A DNA stretch of 17,681 nucleotides from Pseudomonadota bacterium (lineage in GTDB: Bacteria; Pseudomonadota; Alphaproteobacteria; Rhizobiales; Rhizobiaceae): the NCBI GenBank assembly GCA_023451735.1, contig JAEXYH010000048.1, forward strand, positions 1 through 17,681, read 5' to 3'. The notes under the pieces are model-generated. The model saw only the letters and a program-made list of their open reading frames with translations, made no database searches and was not told where the DNA came from. Each line of letters starts with the position of its first letter. Position 1 is the stretch's first letter. The translations under genes were made by a program, and so were the position numbers. Below are positions 12,761 through 17,681 of the stretch, piece after piece.

Positions 12761-13119
12761 CCGATCAGGTCCTTGTAGGCGGCTTCGTCCATGAGGCCTT
12801 CGACGTCGGAAACGTTCTTCAGCTTCAGCTTGAAGAACCAGGCGGCGCCCTGCGGATCGGAATTGACGAGCGACGGGTCGTCGACGATCGCCTGGTTGAC
12901 TTCGGTGACTTCGCCATCGAGCGGAGAATAGACGTCGGAGGCTGCCTTGACGCTTTCGACGGTAGCGGCATTGCCGTCCTTGGTCAGTTCGGCGCTGACT
13001 TCCGGAAGTTCGACGAAAACGAGGTCGCCGAGCTGGTCGGCAGCGTGCTGGGTGATGCCGACGGTGGCGACATCGCCCTCAAGCTTCAGCCATTCGTGTT
13101 CAGCGGTGAATTTCAACAT
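12757..13119 (-). CDS. gcvH: Glycine cleavage system H protein
   Basis: Lipoyl carrier protein, 120 residues, usual size. The lipoylated lysine is K58 in ATVESVKAASDVYSPLDGEV, and the FTAEHEWLKLEGDVATVGIT start is typical of H proteins. It shuttles the aminomethyl group from the P protein to the T protein and electrons to the L protein (dihydrolipoyl dehydrogenase, not in this window). GGAGAG lies about 8 nt before the ATG. It starts 24 nt after the gcvT stop and overlaps gcvP by 4 bp. Confidence 0.98.
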
Positions 13120-13143
13120 TTTAGTTCTCTCCGGAAGGATTTT

Positions 13144-14280
13144 TTAGCGTTTGTAGGTGGGGGTGATGAAGGGAAGGGCGGTGACGATCATGGGCAAATA
13201 TTTGCCGCGGACTTCCGCATAGACTTGAGTGCCGGCATTGGCATGGCTGACCGGCAGGTAACCCATGGCGACCGGGCCTTCGACGCTCGGGCCGAATGTA
13301 CCTGACGTGACTTCGCCGAGTTCCGTCTTGCCTTCCGCATCGCCGAACAGTTTTGCATGCGAGCGCACCGGCGCCTTGCCTTCCGGCTTCAGGCCGACGC
13401 GGCGGCGGGTGGTGCCGTTGGCGAGTTCGCCAAGAATGCGTTCTGCGCCCGGAAAACCGCCTTCGCGGTCGCCGCCGGCCTTGCGGGCCTTCTGCAGCGC
13501 CCATTCGAGTGAGGCTTCGATCGGGGAGGTGGTGGTGTCGATGTCGTTTCCGTAGAGACACAGGCCGGCTTCGAGACGGAGGCTGTCACGCGCCCCGAGG
13601 CCGATGGCTTCGCAGTCCGGGTGCTCGAGCAGAGCCTTGGCGACTTCGACGGCATGGGCTTCCGGTACGGAAATTTCAAAACCATCCTCGCCGGAATAAC
13701 CCGAGCGAGAGATGATGCACGGCACATCGTGAAGCGGCACTTCGCGGACGTCCATGAACTTCATGGCCGACACGCCGGCCCAGAGTTCGGCTAGAACCGC
13801 TTGCGCGCGAGGCCCCTGTAGAGCGATCAGCGCGCGGTCTTCCATAAGGGTCACGTCGCAATCAGTCAGGTTCGCCTTCATATGGGCGACGTCCTGATCC
13901 TTGCAGGCGGCATTGACGACGACCAGCAGATGGTCGCCGCGATTGGTGATCATCAGATCGTCGAGAATTCCCCCGTTTGCGTCGGTGAAGAAGCCGTAAC
14001 GCTGGCGGCCTTCCTTGAGGCCCAGAATGTCGACGGGGACGAGCTTTTCGAGCGCAAGCGCTGCATCGGAATACTCACCGGATTTCGCCTTCACGATGAC
14101 CTGACCCATATGGGAAACGTCGAACAGACCGGCTGCTGCGCGGGTGTGAAGGTGTTCCTTCATCACACCGAGCGGATATTGGACAGGCATGTCATAACCG
14201 GCGAACGGCACCATTTTAGCGCCGAGCGAAATATGCAATGCATGGAGCGGAGTGGTGCGGAGAACTGCTTGATCGTCCAA
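13144..14280 (-). CDS. gcvT: Glycine cleavage system aminomethyltransferase, T protein (TTG start)
   Basis: Transfers the one-carbon unit from the aminomethyl-lipoyl arm of GcvH to tetrahydrofolate, releasing ammonia. It has 378 residues with TPLHALHISLGAKMVPFAGY near the N terminus and YSGEDGFEISVP, GLGARDSLRLEAGLCLYGND in the folate-binding core. The start is taken as TTG (14278-14280, giving LDDQAVLRTTPLH) because GGAGG lies 6 nt upstream and the family N terminus begins here; the frame is open a further 228 nt, but that part is riboswitch and leader, not protein. First gene of gcvTHP, under the tandem glycine riboswitch. Confidence 0.95.
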   Translation of the reverse strand: MDDQAVLRTTPLHALHISLGAKMVPFAGYDMPVQYPLGVMKEHLHTRAAAGLFDVSHMGQVIVKAKSGEYSDAALALEKLVPVDILGLKEGRQRYGFFTDANGGILDDLMITNRGDHLLVVVNAACKDQDVAHMKANLTDCDVTLMEDRALIALQGPRAQAVLAELWAGVSAMKFMDVREVPLHDVPCIISRSGYSGEDGFEISVPEAHAVEVAKALLEHPDCEAIGLGARDSLRLEAGLCLYGNDIDTTTSPIEASLEWALQKARKAGGDREGGFPGAERILGELANGTTRRRVGLKPEGKAPVRSHAKLFGDAEGKTELGEVTSGTFGPSVEGPVAMGYLPVSHANAGTQVYAEVRGKYLPMIVTALPFITPTYKR

Positions 14281-14284
14281 AAGA

Positions 14285-14301
14285 CGCCTCCAGGTTTGGC
14301 G
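14285..14301 (-). promoter_or_regulatory. Possible hairpin masking the gcvT Shine-Dalgarno
   Basis: On the minus strand CGCC and GGCG (complements of 14298-14301 and 14285-14288) can pair across a 9-nt loop, taking in part of the GGAGG Shine-Dalgarno before the TTG start. A 4-bp stem is weak alone; it would matter only if coupled to the riboswitch upstream. Inference from sequence complementarity. Confidence 0.25.
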
Positions 14302-14364
14302 GGCCTGAAAACAGGTCGCACGCCGGCTCAGATTAGGACACGGGTTTGCCCATGTCGGTTTCGA

Positions 14365-14535
14365 GCCCCCTCTGTCCCTTTCGCCTGAGATTGTTATCCC
14401 TTCGGCGAGCCCCCGGTTAATCGGTTGCTTCTCTCCAGAGTTCCTGCAGTCTACCCGTGGTCCTTTTGCCTGAGAGTTTCCGGGGCGGTTGCTCCTTCGG
14501 CACCGCATCGAAGCGGCTTCTCCCTACGGGTCGCG
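14365..14535 (-). ncRNA. Tandem glycine riboswitch
   Basis: Two consecutive glycine aptamers on the minus strand, the gcvT riboswitch class. Aptamer 1 (about 14531-14453) opens ACCCGTAGGGAGAAG, has GTGCCGAAGGAGCAA and ends CTCTCAGGCAAAAGGACC; its P1 stem is ACCCGT/ACGGGT. Aptamer 2 (about 14440-14370) opens CTCTGGAGAGAAG, has CGCCGAAGGGATAAC and ends TCTCAGGCGAAAGGGAC; its P1 stem is CTCTG/CAGAG. Both conserved cores (GCCGAAGG and CTCAGGC(A/G)AAAGG) are intact. It senses glycine and normally turns on gcvTHP when glycine is abundant. Coordinates are by eye. Confidence 0.95.
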
Positions 14536-14538
14536 CTC

Positions 14539-14566
14539 ATTATCGTTGCAGCATACCGTTTGGCAA
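14539..14566 (-). promoter_or_regulatory. Promoter of gcvTHP operon
   Basis: On the minus strand TTGCCA (-35, complement of 14561-14566) and GATAAT (-10, complement of 14539-14544) are 16 nt apart. This puts the start of transcription near 14532, exactly at the 5' edge of the first riboswitch aptamer. Confidence 0.65.
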
Positions 14567-14758
14567 GGGCCGCATGTCGAAACCAGCACGATTTCTGTCG
14601 CATCAGGTTTATGAATTGATCTGGTTCAATGACAGGTCTTCCGGCCACAGCTGTGCCGAATGCGATATTGACCAATTGTTGCGGATTTGACGAGATGAGC
14701 GGGAGGAGATGGCAGGTCGAAATCAGGCGCAGCTCGCAGCACGTTCCATGCGAGGTCG
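14567..14758. other. Intergenic stretch, little recognisable content
   Basis: Part of a 478-nt gene-free stretch (14281-14758) whose other part is the gcv leader, riboswitch and promoter. No gene is seen here. The only notable string is TTGAT-CTGG-TTCAA at 14616-14629, one base off an FNR/FixK box (TTGAT-N4-ATCAA). No terminator with a T-run is visible after the small minus-strand gene at 14759; a 6-bp CTCGCA/TGCGAG hairpin is near its end. Confidence 0.5.
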
Positions 14759-15037
14759 TCAGTCTTCGAAATCACGATAGGCGGCTTCGACCTGTTGCAG
14801 CGTATAGTGCTGCTGGGGCTGTTTGCCGGTTGTCAGGACATCAATGCCGACCTTGATCGCGGGGATCATCGCATCGACGGCTTCAGGATCACTGACGTTT
14901 TCTCGTGCCTTGGCATTCCTGTCGGTGTCTGCCTTGACATCGGCCACCTGGTCCTTCACGGAAACGCGGCGCGGCGTGCGGAGCGCTTCAATATTCAAAG
15001 CCGCCGTACTCGCAGAAATGGTCACGATCTGGGTCAT
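14759..15037 (-). CDS. Small uncharacterised protein, 92 residues
   Basis: Starts MTQIVTISASTAALNIEALRT. I do not recognise a domain. It is soluble, highly charged in the middle (about residues 28-50: DQVADVKADTDRNAKARENV) and probably helical, ending TLQQVEAAYRDFED. The ATG at 15035-15037 is chosen because AAGG lies 8 nt upstream; a GTG three codons earlier (15046) is the alternative. It lies between the gcv promoter and divergently transcribed crcB, alone on its strand. Probably a conserved rhizobial protein of unknown role. Confidence 0.7.
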   Translation of the reverse strand: MTQIVTISASTAALNIEALRTPRRVSVKDQVADVKADTDRNAKARENVSDPEAVDAMIPAIKVGIDVLTTGKQPQQHYTLQQVEAAYRDFED

Positions 15038-15151
15038 TTGCCTCACCTTCGATCTTCCACCTTTACGAGAAGGTGTGTTCTTCGATGCTTAAGCGGAACC
15101 ACTGCTTTTTAACGATGTGAGCTTTTGGTCGCGCAGTCAAGGGTTGAAGTC

Positions 15152-15529
15152 ATGACGAACATCCTGCTCGCCGCACTCGGTGGAGCTATCGGCTCGGTTC
15201 TTCGCTATCTGGTGGGCGTCTTCACTGTTCGCTGGTTCGGACCGAGTTTTCCATGGGGAACGCTGAGCGTGAATATCGTCGGATCCTTCATCATCGGTCT
15301 GACGGTGGAAATGATCGCACGCCGTTTCAATGCCTCGATGGAGCTGAGGGTCTTCATCGTTACGGGTATCATCGGCGGCTTCACCACGTGGTCGTCCTTT
15401 TCTCTCGACACGATGGTCCTTTTCGAGCGCGGTGCGTTCGCCGCAGCCGCCGCCTATGTGATCGGCAGTCTCGTCGTTTCGTTTGCCGCCGTATTTGCCG
15501 GGCTGGCGCTTGGGCGGGCAATGTTCTAA
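15152..15529 (+). CDS. crcB: Fluoride ion channel CrcB/Fluc
   Basis: Small membrane channel that exports fluoride from the cytoplasm as a dual-topology dimer. It has 125 residues and four membrane segments (about 2-22, 36-56, 66-90, 95-121). Family marks: GGAIGSVLRY (10-19), WGTLSVNIVGSF (35-46, pore Asn N41) and GFTTWSSFS (76-84, sodium and fluoride site). ATG at 15152 is chosen because the N terminus MTNILLAALGG fits the family and AGGG precedes it; a TTG nine codons upstream is unlikely. rluC-like gene begins 36 nt downstream. No fluoride riboswitch was recognised in the 114-nt upstream gap. Confidence 0.95.
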   Translation: MTNILLAALGGAIGSVLRYLVGVFTVRWFGPSFPWGTLSVNIVGSFIIGLTVEMIARRFNASMELRVFIVTGIIGGFTTWSSFSLDTMVLFERGAFAAAAAYVIGSLVVSFAAVFAGLALGRAMF

Positions 15530-15565
15530 AGAGCGGCCCTCAAGAAGATATAAGAAAGAGCGTTG

Positions 15566-16555
15566 ATGGCAGGCATCGAGCATATCCGTGTCGAGGCGGA
15601 CGAGTCAGGCATGCGCCTCGACCGCTGGTTCAAGATCCACTACCCGGGTCTTGGCTTCGGCCCGTTGCAGAAACTACTGCGTTCTGGCCAGGTGCGCGTC
15701 GATGGCGGTCGCGTGAAGACTGACACACGTGTCGAAGTCGGTCAGACCGTACGCGTGCCGCCCATGGATACGGACGCCAAGAAAGGCCCGATCGCCGGCA
15801 AGGACCTGAAGCATGCGGGCGACTACGAGCTGCTGCAGCGTATGGTTCTTCACGAGGACGACAAGGTTATTGTCCTGAACAAGCCTGCGGGGCTGGCCGT
15901 TCAGGGCGGTTCGGGCGTCACGCGCCATATCGACCAGATGCTTGAGGCCTGGATTAGTCCCAAGGGTGAGAAACCGCGTCTCGTCCATCGTCTAGACCGT
16001 GATACATCCGGCGTGCTGGTGATCGCCCGTACCCGCGGCGCGGCGCAGAAACTGACCGCTGCCTTCCGCGAGCGCGATACCAAGAAGACCTACTGGTCGT
16101 TGGTGAAAGGCGTGCCGCGCAAGCGCGAAGACAAGCTGTCTTCCTGGCTGGTCAAGATACAGACACCGGATGGTGACAAAATGCGGATCGCCAAGCATGG
16201 CGAGGAGGGCGCCGATCACGCCATCTCCTATTACCGGGTGCTCGAAACCGCAGCGCAGTCGCTCGCCTGGCTGGAGATGGAACCCTATACGGGCCGTACC
16301 CACCAGCTTCGCGTTCATGCGCTTTCCATCGGTCATCCGATCATCGGCGATCCGAAATATTTCGACGACGATATCAACTGGCCGTTCCCCGGCGGCATCC
16401 AGAAGAAGCTGCATCTGCATGCGCGTCATATCGATATCCCGCATCCTTCCGGTGGCCGCCTGAAAGTGACGGCGCCCTTGCCGCCGCATATGGTTCAGAG
16501 CTGGAACCTGCTCGGCTTCGACATGGAAAACGGTGCAAGGGACGACGACGAATGA
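15566..16555 (+). CDS. rluC: RluA/RluC-family 23S rRNA pseudouridine synthase
   Basis: Isomerises specific uridines in ribosomal RNA to pseudouridine. It has 329 residues from the ATG at 15566 (a TTG one codon earlier is ignored), with an N-terminal S4 RNA-binding domain (MRLDRWFKIHYPGLGFGPLQ, residues 16-65) and the catalytic RluA domain (95-310). The catalytic aspartate is D144 in HRLDRDTSGVLVIAR; other family marks are LNKPAGLAVQGG and YTGRTHQLRVHA. The S4 plus catalytic layout and size fit RluC/RluD; choice of RluC (955/2504/2580 sites) over RluD is not decided by sequence. crcB lies 36 nt upstream, and the HAD gene overlaps the stop by 4 bp (ATGA, 16552-16555). Confidence 0.92.
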   Translation: MAGIEHIRVEADESGMRLDRWFKIHYPGLGFGPLQKLLRSGQVRVDGGRVKTDTRVEVGQTVRVPPMDTDAKKGPIAGKDLKHAGDYELLQRMVLHEDDKVIVLNKPAGLAVQGGSGVTRHIDQMLEAWISPKGEKPRLVHRLDRDTSGVLVIARTRGAAQKLTAAFRERDTKKTYWSLVKGVPRKREDKLSSWLVKIQTPDGDKMRIAKHGEEGADHAISYYRVLETAAQSLAWLEMEPYTGRTHQLRVHALSIGHPIIGDPKYFDDDINWPFPGGIQKKLHLHARHIDIPHPSGGRLKVTAPLPPHMVQSWNLLGFDMENGARDDDE

Positions 16556-17199
16556 AACTGGTTCTTTTCGATTGCGACGGCACGCTGGTCGACAGCGCCG
16601 GCCTGATCCACGAAACCATGCGCCGCACGTTCGTGCATTTCGGCAAGCCGGAGCCGACATTCGAGGATACCAAGTCGATCATCGGGCTGACGCTCGATAT
16701 CGCGATTGCGCGGATGCAGGGTAAGCAGCATGCGGACCAGGAGGACATCGACATGATGGCCTATTACAAGTCGCTGTTTTCCGTCGTTCGTAACGATCTG
16801 GATTATCGCGAGCCACTGTTTCCCGGCATTCTCGATCTGATGAACGCACTCGAGGGACGGGACGAGATCATTCTCGGTGCCGTCACCGGCAAATCGCGCC
16901 GTGGTCTCGATTCCGTCAGACAGACCCATGGTTTCAAATTCGTTGCATCTCGCACCGCCGACGATTGCCCATCCAAGCCGCATCCGGCAATGGTGACGGA
17001 ATGCTGCGACGAAACGGGAATGCGACCAGTCGATACGCTTGTTATCGGCGATGCCATTTACGATATGCAGATGGCCAAGGCTGCCGGTGCAACGGCGATC
17101 GGCGTCTCCTGGGGCTATGCTTCCGTAAAGGAACTCAGAGAGGCCGGCGCCGACGTGATCGTCAATCATCCAAGCGAGATACTGGCCCATATCGGCTGA
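16552..17199 (+). CDS. HAD-superfamily hydrolase (subfamily IA, phosphatase-like)
   Basis: A 215-residue haloacid-dehalogenase-type phosphohydrolase, near phosphoglycolate phosphatase/PGP-like members. Motif I is DCDGT (D7 nucleophile, D9 acid/base), motif II is VTGKSRRG (T112), motif III is K142 in SKPHP, and motif IV is GDAIYD (G166, D167, D171). A helical cap lies between motifs I and II (residues 15-95). No membrane segment. Its start overlaps the pseudouridine synthase stop by 4 bp (ATGA), so it is translationally coupled, and the ATP12 gene follows after 10 nt. Substrate unknown. Confidence 0.92.
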   Translation: MKLVLFDCDGTLVDSAGLIHETMRRTFVHFGKPEPTFEDTKSIIGLTLDIAIARMQGKQHADQEDIDMMAYYKSLFSVVRNDLDYREPLFPGILDLMNALEGRDEIILGAVTGKSRRGLDSVRQTHGFKFVASRTADDCPSKPHPAMVTECCDETGMRPVDTLVIGDAIYDMQMAKAAGATAIGVSWGYASVKELREAGADVIVNHPSEILAHIG

Positions 17200-17209
17200 G
17201 GAATAAGAC

Positions 17210-17681
17210 ATGCGCGAACTTTTCCCCGATCCCTCCGAGGCTATGAGCCATCCGGACCCGACACGGCGGGCGCAGATCCAGATGCAGAAGCCGCTGCCGA
17301 AGCGCTTCTACACCGAGGTCTCCATCGTCGAAGGCGAGGAGGGGCATGTCGTTCATCTCGATGGCCGCCCGGTCAATACGCCCGGAAAAGTGGCGCTCGC
17401 GGTGCCGACGGCGCGGCTTGCCGAATTGCTGCGTGACGAATGGGCAAATCAGGTGGATGTGATCGATCCGCGCACCATGCCGGTAACGCGTCTTATCAAC
17501 ACCGCGATCGATGGCGTGGCTGCCGAAGCCCAGGCCGTGTTCGAGGATATCCTGCGTTTCTCGTCCAGCGACATGCTCTGCTACCGGGCGGAAAGTCCGG
17601 AAAATCTGGTTCTTCGCCAGCAAAAGCTCTGGGATCCGGTCCTCGATTGGGCAGCCAATGAACATGGCGCTTGTTTCGAAC
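17210..17681 (+). CDS. ATP12-family F1-ATPase assembly chaperone (C terminus outside window)
   Basis: The first 157 residues of an ATP12-type protein, which in mitochondria helps the F1 alpha subunit assemble; bacterial members occur in alphaproteobacteria. Recognisable family blocks: KRFYTEVSIVEGEEGHVVHL, LDGRPVNTPGKVALAVPTA, LAELLRDEWANQ, DPRTMPVTRLINTAID and SSDMLCYRAESPENLVLRQQ with WDPVLDW. Full members are about 260 residues, so 100 or so are missing. GAGGA lies 7 nt before the ATG. The gene starts 10 nt after the HAD gene, continuing the run. Function in bacteria is inferred from the family. Confidence 0.88.
   Translation, partial: MRELFPDPSEAMSHPDPTRRAQIQMQKPLPKRFYTEVSIVEGEEGHVVHLDGRPVNTPGKVALAVPTARLAELLRDEWANQVDVIDPRTMPVTRLINTAIDGVAAEAQAVFEDILRFSSSDMLCYRAESPENLVLRQQKLWDPVLDWAANEHGACFE

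Noticed and set aside
15058..15075. Hairpin CACCTT/AAGGTG between the 92-residue gene and crcB
   Set aside because: Six-bp stem with no T-run or conserved context; expected by chance.
15091..15110. Terminator-like hairpin AAGCGG/CTGCTT followed by TTT upstream of crcB
   Set aside because: Only 6 bp including a G-U pair, and no plus-strand gene lies upstream to be terminated; an attenuator in the crcB leader is possible but unsupported.
15047..15151. Fluoride riboswitch in front of crcB
   Set aside because: The known conserved core of the crcB motif was not found in this gap.

Overview
The window is ordinary-density chromosomal DNA of an alphaproteobacterium, most likely a member of the Rhizobiaceae (Rhizobium / Agrobacterium / Neorhizobium type). 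This rests on GC-rich codon usage, the cysG - DUF2849 - cysI arrangement, the tandem glycine riboswitch in front of gcvTHP, a bacterial ATP12-type F1-ATPase assembly factor, and the wording of the proteins themselves. No species call is possible from the sequence alone. There is no rRNA, tRNA, CRISPR array, transposon or phage gene.

Region by region. (1) 1-3465, minus strand: a sulfur/siroheme operon, cysG (siroheme synthase) overlapping a DUF2849 gene by 4 bp, followed by a nitrite/sulfite reductase gene (cysI) that runs off the left edge. CysG makes siroheme and CysI uses it. (2) 3715-6384, plus strand: a tight three-gene run of a zinc-dependent deaminase, the nucleotide pyrophosphohydrolase MazG and an FAD-dependent monooxygenase. 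(3) 6393-7858, minus strand: a membrane-anchored metallophosphoesterase and a 77-residue protein made of only the two terminal segments of a flagellar rod protein. (4) 7859-8198: a 340-nt divergent intergenic region with three good dyads, including a perfect 16-bp stem and a perfect 19-bp palindrome near a start codon. (5) 8199-9407, plus strand: an integral-membrane acyltransferase-like protein, then convergent 9418-9675, a small unrecognised protein. (6) 9851-14566, minus strand: the complete glycine cleavage operon with promoter, two-aptamer glycine riboswitch, gcvT (TTG start), gcvH, gcvP and an intrinsic terminator. (7) 14759-15037, minus: a small unrecognised protein. (8) 15152-17681, plus: crcB (fluoride channel), an RluC-type pseudouridine synthase, a HAD phosphatase overlapping it by 4 bp, and the start of an ATP12-family chaperone gene cut by the right edge.

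Most of the content is known housekeeping biology. No wholly new multi-gene system is visible. The parts that deserve a second look are the miniature flagellar rod-like protein, the dyads at 7935-7980 and 8154-8172, the DUF2849 protein embedded in the siroheme/sulfite reductase operon, the deaminase-MazG pairing, and the architecture of the gcvT leader between the riboswitch and its TTG start.
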